Source: CAVTAE01 sp051649365
GTDB lineage: Bacteria > Deinococcota > Deinococci > Deinococcales > Trueperaceae
Reading direction: 5' to 3'
Assembly (NCBI GenBank): GCA_051649365.1
Contig: JBOFGY010000244.1
Location: 1-6,976 of the forward strand
DNA: 6,976 nucleotides
In this document: positions 1 through 6,005 of the stretch, piece by piece
Numbering within the stretch: the stretch's first letter is position 1
How the letters are laid out: each line of letters begins with the position of its first letter
Notes under the pieces: generated by a model
Seen by the model: only the letters and a program-made list of their open reading frames with translations
What the model was told of the DNA's origin: nothing
Databases searched by the model: none
Translations under genes and position numbers: made by a program

Positions 1-105
1 CTTGCTAAACGTCACGCTGTGGATGACTTCCTGACCAAACTCGCGGCTGACCCTGAGCGCATCAAACGCCTTTGCTTTTGGGACTGGCTTCAATCTTCAA
101 TCTAG
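1..105 (+). CDS. C-terminal end of an unrecognised protein (partial)
   Basis: Frame 1 is open from the window edge for 34 codons and ends at TAG (103-105). The visible tail is hydrophilic at first and ends in a short aromatic stretch (CFWDWLQSSI). I do not recognise the family from so short a tail. It converges on the minus-strand FAD pseudogene with a gap of only 39 nt and no convincing terminator between them. Because the FAD gene is broken off at its 3' end in exactly this gap, the junction may be an old rearrangement point. It could also be a chance open frame, since only 34 codons are visible. Confidence 0.45.
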   Translation, partial: LAKRHAVDDFLTKLAADPERIKRLCFWDWLQSSI

Positions 106-144
106 CTTATGCGTCACTTCAATAAAGAATTGGTATTACTCATC

Positions 145-1137
145 TCAATGAATCGTGGAAGTGCTATAGAAATGTTCTACCCCTGATATTCTACCGAGAA
201 TGGGAATGTGGTCAGGTGTGATTTCGTAAAGTCCTGCCCAGCACGCTTTGCGGTCTAAACCTGCGGTCTCGAGAAATAGAAATCTTGGTAGCGCAAGTTC
301 CAAGGTGTGTTCCAGCCAATGCCAGTCCACCGCTTGATTATCACCAACAGATTCATCATGATTAGATAAACCAAAAATAAACCGCTCGCTTTCACTGCAG
401 AGGTACACACCTGTGGTCATATCAATAATAAGGGGGGTAAGGTGTGAGAAGTGGGGTGTGGGTGACGTGCCATAGATGTTGCGGCGGTAGGGAAGAACGG
501 GAACACTAAGTCCGGCACGCTTACCCACTTCACCCGAAAACGCACCAGCAGCGTTGACAACAGTGTCAGCCTCGAGCCTTCCCTTGTTGGTTAGTAAAAC
601 CCATTGATTGCCTTGGCGTTTTAACTCCAAGACTTCATGCTCAAGTTTCACCGTCGCGCCCAGTTTTTTCGCAGCGTCCAAAAACCCGAGAGTTACAGCG
701 TGCGGGTCAACCACACCATCATCGGGTCCAAAGCTCGAGCCAGCAATGCCATTCAAATTTAAGTAGGGAAACTGCTTTGCTGTTTGCTGCACATTCAAAC
801 TCCGAACCCTGCACCCTAAACCCTGCTGCATTTCACGTTGTTGTGTCCAGGACTCGAGCATATCCTCAGGCAACAAAAACAGATAACCTACGTTTCGATA
901 ACCTGCGTCCTAGCCGGTCAGTGTTTCAAATTCGCTAAACGTTTTTGCACTAAAGAGCGTCATCTTGACATTCTCAGGGTGAGAGAATTGGTGGCGGATG
1001 CCTGCGGCAGATTTTGCAGTGGAGCCTGTGGCGGGTTGCGTGGCATACTCGAGCACCGTGACGTTTGCGCCACGTTTCGCGAGATAATAGGCGCAACTTG
1101 CGCCAACGATGTCAGCACCAATAATCGTGATGTTCAT
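145..1137 (-). pseudogene. Decayed FAD-dependent oxidoreductase (DAO / sarcosine-oxidase-beta-like)
   Basis: This is a remnant of a DAO-superfamily flavoenzyme, which would oxidatively deaminate or demethylate an amino acid or N-methyl amine. The start is ATG 1135-1137 (MNITIIGAD), with GGAAG seven nt upstream. Family features are the N-terminal Rossmann strand (IIGADIVGAS), STAKSAAGIRHQFS, FGPDDGVVDPHAVT, NAAGAFS and AGLYEITPDHIPILG near the end. Three lesions are visible. (1) Codon 76 is TAG (910-912), and the frame continues with family-like sequence (DAGYRNVGYLFLLPED) on the far side. (2) The second glycine of GxGxxG is Asp9 (GAC for GGC). (3) The protein stops after GVEHFY plus six unrelated residues, so the usual C-terminal GFSGHG-type FAD-contacting segment and roughly 40 further residues are missing. 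About 330 codons remain against about 370-390 in typical relatives (family lengths from general knowledge). No other frame in the gap to position 105 restores the lost end. Most likely a pseudogene; a sequencing error could explain the amber codon but not all three changes. Confidence 0.85.
910..912 (-). other. In-frame amber stop in the FAD gene
   Basis: Read on the minus strand, the codons run ...ACC GGC TAG GAC GCA GGT TAT..., giving TG-stop-DAGY with no change of frame. A single C-to-T transition from CAG would create it. TAG is also the ordinary stop of the lipoprotein gene and of the partial gene at the left edge, so genome-wide recoding of TAG is not supported. Confidence 0.85.
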
Positions 1138-1142
1138 GCTGT

Positions 1143-1171
1143 GTCTTCCAAAATTTACGTCTTCCAAAATT
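1143..1171. repeat. Tandem direct repeat at a gene junction, period 16
   Basis: GTCTTCCAAAATT occurs at 1143-1155 and again at 1159-1171. On the minus strand the first copy encodes the last residues of the unknown protein (QFWKT, then TAA). The second copy lies in the 17-nt spacer and supplies the GGAAG ribosome binding site of the FAD gene. It looks like a short tandem duplication, possibly by slippage. Confidence 0.75.
1145..1149 (-). promoter_or_regulatory. Ribosome binding site of the FAD pseudogene
   Basis: GGAAG ends seven nt before the ATG at 1135-1137. It decides the start in favour of MNITII over the in-frame ATG 14 codons upstream, which would overlap the preceding gene. The site lies in the second copy of a 16-nt tandem duplication. 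Confidence 0.55.
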
Positions 1172-1808
1172 GCCACCACTTCTTCTCGCCTTTTGAAGGA
1201 GCTAGGTTAAGAGCCGCGAGTGGGGTGGAGTGTTGCGATGTTTGTTCATCAACTTCATTGGGGAGCCAAGAACTATCTGTGCTAGCTCCAGCGAGCAGGT
1301 AACTCGAGTGCGTTTGCTTGACTTCCGCTAAATAAGCGGCAAACCAGTGGCCCTGCAGATTGCCTGCGTCATTGTGGTATAGGGCCGTGAGATATTCGGT
1401 CATACCTGCAAAGGTGCGAACAAGTTCGTGTGCAAACGTTTCAGTATCATTCATATCTACAATGTCGCGGGTGCGCAGAAGCCAGTAGGGCTGCACCGCG
1501 GCGCGAATATTTCGACAAAAACTATCATAGAGGGCAAGGTGCGCGGGGTTGAGACAAGCGATGAGGTGACGGCGTTCGTCGAGACTCGACATAACACTGC
1601 CTTGGTCACTCAATAAGTAAGGATAAGACGGACCTTGCTGTACATCGTCGTGCGTCATAGCGATATCATGTTCGGAAAACATACAAAGCCAAAAGAGGGG
1701 CAAGGAGTTTTTTGCTTCGTACTCTTGGTCACCACTGAGTGCTTGCCACTCATCGTCACGAAGCATGTGATTTGTTTCGATGTTATTAAGATAAAGATAG
1801 CTGGCCAT
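1155..1808 (-). CDS. Unrecognised 217-residue soluble protein
   Basis: I do not recognise this family and assign no function. From the chosen start (ATG 1806-1808, MASYLYLNN) it is 217 residues with no signal peptide or hydrophobic membrane segment, so it is probably cytoplasmic. It is rich in acidic and aromatic residues, with a helical-looking middle (HLIACLNPAHLALYDSF), a low-complexity Ser/Thr/Gln stretch near residues 180-200, and a distinctive Lys/Trp tail (KKWWQFWKT). An in-frame ATG 17 codons upstream (1857-1859) would lengthen it to 234 residues. I prefer the shorter form because TACACT/TACAAT -10-like hexamers sit just before ATG 1808 and would place transcription near that codon. 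It is the first gene of a pair with the FAD pseudogene, 17 nt downstream, and it diverges from the zinc-ribbon gene. It contains one CTCGAG site, like its neighbours, so there is no sign of recent transfer. Confidence 0.7.
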   Translation of the reverse strand: MASYLYLNNIETNHMLRDDEWQALSGDQEYEAKNSLPLFWLCMFSEHDIAMTHDDVQQGPSYPYLLSDQGSVMSSLDERRHLIACLNPAHLALYDSFCRNIRAAVQPYWLLRTRDIVDMNDTETFAHELVRTFAGMTEYLTALYHNDAGNLQGHWFAAYLAEVKQTHSSYLLAGASTDSSWLPNEVDEQTSQHSTPLAALNLAPSKGEKKWWQFWKT

Positions 1809-1812
1809 CGTG

Positions 1813-1823
1813 ATTGTAGTGTA
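1813..1823 (-). promoter_or_regulatory. -10-like hexamers before the unknown gene (leaderless candidate)
   Basis: On the minus strand TACACT (1818-1823) and TACAAT (1813-1818) overlap by one base and lie 9 and 4 nt before the ATG at 1806-1808. No Shine-Dalgarno sequence is present. No clear -35 hexamer is seen at 16-18 nt. Confidence 0.4.
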
Positions 1824-1898
1824 ACAAATTTGTGGAGCAGTAAATTTGTAATGCAACATTGGATATCCCAGATTACAAGCAGGTCTTGGTTCTCACTC

Positions 1899-1904
1899 TA
1901 CACT
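1899..1904 (+). promoter_or_regulatory. -10-like TACACT before the zinc-ribbon gene (leaderless candidate)
   Basis: TACACT is followed by seven nt (AAGGGTA) and then ATG at 1912, so a transcript would begin at or next to the start codon. AAGGG is only two nt from the ATG, too close to work as a normal ribosome binding site. A weak TTACAA at 1874-1879 could be a -35 box, with a long 19-nt spacer. Confidence 0.45.
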
Positions 1905-1911
1905 AAGGGTA

Positions 1912-2136
1912 ATGCGCTTTGATGCTGAAGGTCATTATACTAACGAAGTATGCCCGCGTTGTGGCAGCGCGCAGACAATTTCGTATGATTACAATGAGGG
2001 GTTTAGCGAGCTCGAGTGTGAAGCGTGTGGCTATACCTCGGAGGCTCCAGAGCTTAGTGATTTAGGCCGTTTTCGTGGTGAGCTGCGTGAAGGTTACAAG
2101 CAATCCCCCATTCCTATCAAGAAACTTAAAGCTTAA
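1912..2136 (+). CDS. Small zinc-ribbon protein with two CxxC knuckles
   Basis: This 74-residue protein has CPRCG at residues 14-18 and CEACG at 36-40. The two CxxC pairs, about 20 residues apart, are the pattern of a four-cysteine zinc ribbon. After residue 45 it continues with a charged segment (DLGRFRGELREGYKQ) and a basic Lys-rich end. There is no signal peptide or membrane segment. Zinc ribbons of this size bind nucleic acid or a protein partner, or act as small accessory subunits; nothing here decides which. The ATG at 1912 is supported by the -10-like hexamer seven nt upstream and by the cysteines starting soon after. It is divergent from the 217-residue gene and upstream of the lipoprotein gene, with a 119-nt gap that argues against tight coupling. 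Confidence 0.8.
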   Translation: MRFDAEGHYTNEVCPRCGSAQTISYDYNEGFSELECEACGYTSEAPELSDLGRFRGELREGYKQSPIPIKKLKA

Positions 2137-2244
2137 AACCTTTCACGCCTCTTTCACGATCGAGGGCTAGTCTGAAAAAGACCCAAAAAGCATGACCTGT
2201 TGCAACTTCTTTTGCACTGTTTAAGAAGGACAGGTCCATGTGAG

Positions 2245-2251
2245 AGGAGGT
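2245..2251 (+). promoter_or_regulatory. Strong Shine-Dalgarno AGGAGGT for the lipoprotein
   Basis: AGGAGGT ends four nt before ATG 2256-2258 and fixes the start. It shows that this genome uses canonical ribosome binding sites as well as apparently leaderless starts. No convincing -35/-10 pair was found in 2137-2244. Confidence 0.8.
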
Positions 2252-2255
2252 ACTA

Positions 2256-3149
2256 ATGATACATAAGCACTCAAGCAGCTCGCGTTGTACGAGCACGTTT
2301 CTTTTCATAGCACTAGTAGGATTACTCGTTGCATGTAGTAGCCCATCACTCACAGAAGAGTCTGAAGAGTCTGTAGACGCTTCGGCACTTGATGATGGTG
2401 GTTACACCGTTTTCTTAAACTCTAAATTTGCAAATCAGCCAGAGCAAACAGGGTATATTTTTTCTTATTTTATCGAGCAAACAGAGGAAGATTTATTCCC
2501 GCTTATGGGAATGGACCCAGAAACATTACAGCCAAAGATTGAAGCCTTAGTGGATCGCCTCGATAATTTCTTGCCCGAGCAAACCTGTACGGTAAGAACC
2601 CCAGATGATTTTGTTGTTGATTCCACCATTGTTTACAAAGATGTTGGCCCGAATGTCACGCTCACTTCATCCCAAAACACGATTGTTTTAGAACCCGATG
2701 TGAATGACCCGACAACGTATGTTGGCGTAGCACCGGATGTTGTTGCTTCAGATTATCGTGTTGCTGTTGCTGGACGAGAAGGTCTCAATACTCGAAGCTA
2801 CAACGGCTCCCTTCTGAAAACAGGGAAAATTCCAACGATTACTGCGCCTGCGGGTATGACAGGTGCTGAACCCGTACAGCTCAGCAAATCAGGTTCCACA
2901 GAGATTCGTTGGACACCAACAGGTTCGACCACGGCCTATATTCAGATAGATAATCCAGAAGAAATTTTCATCTATTGTTATGTGGCAGATACGGGTAGTT
3001 TTACCATTCCAGCAGATGTAACCGCTCGATTCCCTGATGCTGGCACCATTTATGTTGGCTCGCTCAACGTTCGCTATGCGACGCTCGAGAATCGCAGAGT
3101 GACCCATTTAGGATTTGGACTTCAAACCAACAGTTTTGTAGCACAATAG
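2256..3149 (+). CDS. Predicted lipoprotein, hypothetical (297 residues)
   Basis: The N-terminus is a lipoprotein signal: a short basic/Ser-rich region, a hydrophobic core (residues about 14-24) and the lipobox LVAC with Cys27 as the lipidation site, followed by an acidic Ser-rich linker (residues 28-48). The mature protein should be anchored to the outer face of a membrane. The rest is beta-rich with repeated short valine/threonine strands. Near the C-terminus is IYCYVADTGSFTIPADV, resembling the 'C...D.GSFTIP' strand motif I recall from bacterial hypothetical lipoproteins; that comparison is from memory and untested. Besides Cys27 only Cys11 (in the signal) and two further cysteines (in TCTVRTP and IYCYV) are present. 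No enzyme motif is seen and no function is assigned. It ends at TAG just before the shared terminator and is convergent with the BatA-like gene. It has only one CTCGAG site in 0.9 kb, fewer than its neighbours. Confidence 0.8.
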   Translation: MIHKHSSSSRCTSTFLFIALVGLLVACSSPSLTEESEESVDASALDDGGYTVFLNSKFANQPEQTGYIFSYFIEQTEEDLFPLMGMDPETLQPKIEALVDRLDNFLPEQTCTVRTPDDFVVDSTIVYKDVGPNVTLTSSQNTIVLEPDVNDPTTYVGVAPDVVASDYRVAVAGREGLNTRSYNGSLLKTGKIPTITAPAGMTGAEPVQLSKSGSTEIRWTPTGSTTAYIQIDNPEEIFIYCYVADTGSFTIPADVTARFPDAGTIYVGSLNVRYATLENRRVTHLGFGLQTNSFVAQ

Positions 3150-3168
3150 ACTTTGCGTGGAAGGCAAA

Positions 3169-3216
3169 AAAAAGCAGAAATCTAGAAGGGGGTCCACCTT
3201 TAGATTTCTGCTTTTT
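3169..3216. terminator. Bidirectional rho-independent terminator
   Basis: The arms 3169-3184 and 3201-3216 are a perfect 16-bp inverted repeat (AAAAAGCAGAAATCTA and its complement). AAGG/CCTT can extend the stem inside the loop after one bulged G. A T-run follows on the plus strand (CTTTTTGTTTTG), and the complementary A-run at 3166-3173 gives a T-run on the minus strand. It lies between the convergent lipoprotein gene (stop at 3149) and BatA-like gene (stop at 3233), so it can end both transcripts. Confidence 0.92.
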
Positions 3217-3232
3217 GTTTTGAGTTGGTTGA

Positions 3233-4915
3233 TTATTTTTGAAATAGAAACTTCCAACCCTTGCGTCCTCGAGACCAGAGTAGCCACTCCGCTACAATGG
3301 CGAGGAAAGCGATGACAACGAGCCAAAATGCAAACGAACTCGAGCGACTCGAGCGAGCATTTGCAGTTGAGTTAGATGTTTTTGTAATATCCGCAGAAGG
3401 TAAGCGGGATTCTTCTGCGCTGAGCAAGCTGGCTGCGTAGAGTGAATCGTTGACACGGTAAAAGCCAGGTGCAGTGATTTGAGTTGTAGTGATTGCTTGT
3501 TCGTTCTCGAGGCGCACTGCATTGTCAGGGAGTGATGAGCCTAAGGGTAAACGACCTTCTGAGCGAAACGAGGCCACACTATTAGCTATGAGCAGCGGAA
3601 AAGCAGATCGGTTGACAAGTTCTGTTTGTGAAGGTGAGAAATTAAAAGCGAGAATGTTGAGTCTTTCCCCTCGTGAGCGCAGTATAAGTGGTGTGAGTTC
3701 ACTGTTTTGCGCCAAAGTTTCCCATTCTGGATTTGTGAAAGGTAAAGGATTACTTATGCCAACGCTCGAGTCGGCTAAGTTAACAAAGCGGAACAGTGGA
3801 TCGCTTCTATCCCAATCGCTAACAAATGTATAAGTTAGTGTTTCTGTGGCAGGTGCGAAGAGTAAAAAGTTTCCCTCACTGATTTCCTCAGGAGAGACTC
3901 CTTCTAAAATACGCAAGTTAAAACCTGGCGCATTGAGCGCGGCGTTAGGTAGAACTTGGTAATCAACATTGGGCAAGCTCGAGAATGCTCTTGCTAATGC
4001 TACGTCATTACTATTTGAAACGACACGAAAGGTTTGCTGACTTAAAGAAGCTGTGTTATCTAAAGCCAGCGCGTCCCATTCGGGAACCTGAAAACGCACC
4101 TCGAACAAGCCATCAACACTCTGTAAAGGAAAAGAAGTATTCGCTTGACCTTTTGCTCCAATAAGCAAGGGGGCTTGTGCAAGAAGTGTATCGTTCTGAT
4201 AAAGCTCCAGCGTGATTTCTTGTGGTCGTGGATGATTGCTTACCACCGATACAAAAAGTTGTTGCAGGCCGAGCTCGAAGCCACTAATGCCGAGATTGAG
4301 TGCGTCACCACTTAAGGAGTGTAAAGTGATATTGGATGATTCGAGAGATGCGTCTCGAGGCAGTGAGCCGTCCGTGAAAAGATGAATATCACCGTCGGGT
4401 GAAAGAGAGCGTGCGAGTGCAACCGCGCGTTCTAAATTGGCTGTTTCATCAGCAGCTACGAGCGTATCTAGAGCAGCGTTCATGTCTGCAGTGGTGCTCG
4501 TGAAGGGTTGTAAGACTCGAGCATCGGTACTGGCCCCAATAAGTGCAAGTTGACCCGCGCCTCGAAGCAAGTCACGAATCTCGCTCACGGCGCGTTCTAA
4601 ACGCACTCCTTCGCTGTCTCGCGCGGCCATACTCGCGGACGTGTCTACAATAAAAATACGATCAGGTTGGCCAATAAAATTAAGGGTTGGTTGTGCCAAA
4701 GCTAAAGCAACACAGGTAACAAAGGCGACTTGCAAAGCGAGTAACCAGCTTGGTGAAAATCTGCGCCGTGTGTCCGCTTGTTCTTTCGCTTGTTTCCAGA
4801 GAAAAAGTGCAGAGACATCTTGTTTCTTTTTTCTAGCACGAATAAAGTGAAGTGCCACAACAACTGGCAAAGCCAAAAGCGTCCAGAGAAACTGAGGTGC
4901 AAGAAAGGTGAACAC
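3233..4915 (-). CDS. BatA-like membrane protein with von Willebrand A domain
   Basis: A 560-residue protein with the architecture of the BatA / aerotolerance-regulator N-terminal family. It has an N-terminal membrane segment (about 9-25), a basic cytoplasmic patch (RARKKK), a second membrane segment (57-74), a von Willebrand factor A domain (about 86-200), a long beta-rich extracytoplasmic region, a Ser-rich linker and a C-terminal membrane segment (528-547) followed by a basic tail. The vWA metal site is recognisable as DTSAS (91-95), with a later TDG (181-183). Such proteins usually work beside a MoxR-type AAA ATPase and a DUF58 protein in envelope or stress functions; those partners are not in this window, so the role here is inferred from domains only. 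The start is GTG 4913-4915: MFTFLAPQFLW matches the usual family N-terminus and a TAAACT hexamer lies five nt upstream. miaA is 75 nt upstream on the same strand. It carries eight CTCGAG sites. Confidence 0.85.
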   Translation of the reverse strand: MFTFLAPQFLWTLLALPVVVALHFIRARKKKQDVSALFLWKQAKEQADTRRRFSPSWLLALQVAFVTCVALALAQPTLNFIGQPDRIFIVDTSASMAARDSEGVRLERAVSEIRDLLRGAGQLALIGASTDARVLQPFTSTTADMNAALDTLVAADETANLERAVALARSLSPDGDIHLFTDGSLPRDASLESSNITLHSLSGDALNLGISGFELGLQQLFVSVVSNHPRPQEITLELYQNDTLLAQAPLLIGAKGQANTSFPLQSVDGLFEVRFQVPEWDALALDNTASLSQQTFRVVSNSNDVALARAFSSLPNVDYQVLPNAALNAPGFNLRILEGVSPEEISEGNFLLFAPATETLTYTFVSDWDRSDPLFRFVNLADSSVGISNPLPFTNPEWETLAQNSELTPLILRSRGERLNILAFNFSPSQTELVNRSAFPLLIANSVASFRSEGRLPLGSSLPDNAVRLENEQAITTTQITAPGFYRVNDSLYAASLLSAEESRLPSADITKTSNSTANARSSRSSSFAFWLVVIAFLAIVAEWLLWSRGRKGWKFLFQK

Positions 4916-4920
4916 AGTTT

Positions 4921-4926
4921 AGTTTA
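4921..4926 (-). promoter_or_regulatory. -10-like TAAACT before the BatA-like gene (leaderless candidate)
   Basis: On the minus strand TAAACT is followed by five nt (AAACT) and then GTG. There is no Shine-Dalgarno sequence in the 75-nt gap to miaA. The gene may have its own leaderless transcript in addition to any read-through from miaA. Confidence 0.4.
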
Positions 4927-4990
4927 GCAGGGGTGAGCTTAGGTTTGATGGAGTCGAAATGACGAAATAATCTTGTGTAGTTAACAGCCT

Positions 4991-5896
4991 TCAACTAATA
5001 GCCTTCAGTTTTTGATTCAACCAGTTTACACACTCAGCTCGAGCCTCCATGGCTCGAGAGGGATAAACCTTTCCTGTTTCTTTTCTAAACCACGTGCGCT
5101 GGCGTTTGGCGTATTGCGTGGTGGCGAGGGTGATGGCTGCTTTGGTTACCTCGAGACTTGCTTCCCCAGCAAGATGCGCGATAACCTCTTTATAACCAAT
5201 GGCTTGTTGGGCAGTGGCTAACTTAGGATAATGCCGAAAAAGTCGAATAACTTCATTGACGAGACCAGCCTTAAACATCGCTTCGGTTCGTCGTACAATG
5301 TGGGGTTGAAGTTCTTCGGCACTCGGCATGAAGATAATATTGTCATAAGAGAATTTGGGTGAGGTCATCGGAAAGTCTTTAGGAGCTTTGCCTGTGCGCT
5401 GAATGATTTCTAGTGCTCGAACAATGCGCCGAGGATTGCGTTCGCTACGCTGTGCATCTTCAGGACTAAAGCCCGTGAGTTCGTTTAACAATGATTCTAA
5501 ACCTTCCTCTTCTAATCGTTTATAAAGCTGCGCTTGTACGTCTGCATCTGCTACAGGGGTAGTGGGTAGACCTTCTGACAAGGCGCGAATATAGAACCCT
5601 GTTCCTCCGACGACAAGTGGAATCTTGCCCTGTTCTAAGACATCGTGAATAGCACGTTCGGCCAAGCGCACGTAATCCGCAACACTAAAAGGTTCATCAG
5701 GACTCACGACATCGAGGAGGTGATGGGTTACCTCAGTACGTTCTTGTCGGGTAGGTTTTGCCGTGCCAATATCCATGCCCTGGTAAACCATCATCGCATC
5801 AGCAGAGATAACCTCGAGGGGAACATGACGAGCAAGCTCGAGGGCGAGCGCGGTTTTACCAGAAGCCGTGGGGCCAGCAATGACGGGAATCTTCAT
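4991..5896 (-). CDS. miaA: tRNA dimethylallyltransferase MiaA
   Basis: It transfers the dimethylallyl group of dimethylallyl diphosphate to N6 of A37 in tRNAs reading UNN codons, giving i6A37, in the cytoplasm. Its 301 residues are the normal length. The P-loop is GPTASGKT (8-15). Other family motifs follow in order: SADAMMVYQGMDIGTAKP, THHLLDVVSP, PLVVGGTGFYI, ERNPRRIVRALEI, AIGYKEV and YAKRQRTWFRKE. The DSxQVY-type motif reads DAMMVY here, departing at the Ser and Gln positions. I chose ATG 5894-5896 (MKIPVIAGPT) because the P-loop must lie about seven residues from the N-terminus; the open frame continues 19 codons upstream but has no family-like sequence. The bases just before the start are pyrimidine-rich (CCTCCTTCCTAT), with no Shine-Dalgarno. 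The gene precedes the BatA-like gene on the same strand and diverges from hsp20. Confidence 0.95.
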   Translation of the reverse strand: MKIPVIAGPTASGKTALALELARHVPLEVISADAMMVYQGMDIGTAKPTRQERTEVTHHLLDVVSPDEPFSVADYVRLAERAIHDVLEQGKIPLVVGGTGFYIRALSEGLPTTPVADADVQAQLYKRLEEEGLESLLNELTGFSPEDAQRSERNPRRIVRALEIIQRTGKAPKDFPMTSPKFSYDNIIFMPSAEELQPHIVRRTEAMFKAGLVNEVIRLFRHYPKLATAQQAIGYKEVIAHLAGEASLEVTKAAITLATTQYAKRQRTWFRKETGKVYPSRAMEARAECVNWLNQKLKAIS

Positions 5897-5904
5897 ATAG
5901 GAAG

Positions 5905-5958
5905 GAGGAATGGGGAAAGAGGAATAAGAAAAAACGCATTCCCCATCCCTCATTCCTC
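5905..5958. repeat. Purine/pyrimidine imperfect inverted repeat between miaA and hsp20
   Basis: GAGGAATG (5905-5912) pairs with CATTCCTC (5951-5958). GGGA (5913-5916) pairs with TCCC (5946-5949) after one bulged base, and GGAAT (5921-5925) pairs with ATTCC (5938-5942). This gives about 17 bp of imperfect stem around an A-rich loop. The left arm is almost all purine on the plus strand and the right arm almost all pyrimidine, continuing into CTCTCTCTC at 5961-5969. It lies in the leader region of miaA if transcription starts upstream of 5958. No T-run follows, so it does not look like a terminator. Confidence 0.65.
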
Positions 5959-6005
5959 ATCTCTCTCTCGTGGTTTAGACTAACAAACTCTCAGAGGTTG
6001 AGTGC

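Noticed and set aside
910..912. TAG recoding (for example pyrrolysine or a TAG-reassigned code)
   Set aside because: TAG is used as a normal stop by the lipoprotein gene and the left-edge gene, and the enzyme has two further lesions, so a nonsense mutation is simpler.
838..1302. Plus-strand open frame of 154 codons
   Set aside because: It runs antisense to the FAD pseudogene and the 217-residue gene, has a Cys-rich unfamily-like sequence, and there is much stronger family evidence on the other strand.
2166..2185. Possible terminator after the zinc-ribbon gene (GTCT...AGAC)
   Set aside because: The stem is only four base pairs and is not followed by a proper T-run.
2126..2353. Minus-strand frame between the zinc-ribbon and lipoprotein genes
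   Set aside because: It is antisense to the lipoprotein signal peptide and its strong ribosome binding site; no supporting start signal.
3339..3353. Two close CTCGAG sites as a local regulatory repeat
   Set aside because: They encode a Ser/Arg-rich linker and belong to the window-wide enrichment of the word rather than to a separate operator.
4641..4902. Open frames on both strands inside the BatA-like N-terminus
   Set aside because: Shadows of the real frame, which has the membrane segments and vWA motif.
5645..5983. Plus-strand open frame of 112 codons over miaA
   Set aside because: Antisense to a clear miaA and ends in low-complexity intergenic sequence; no family-like features.
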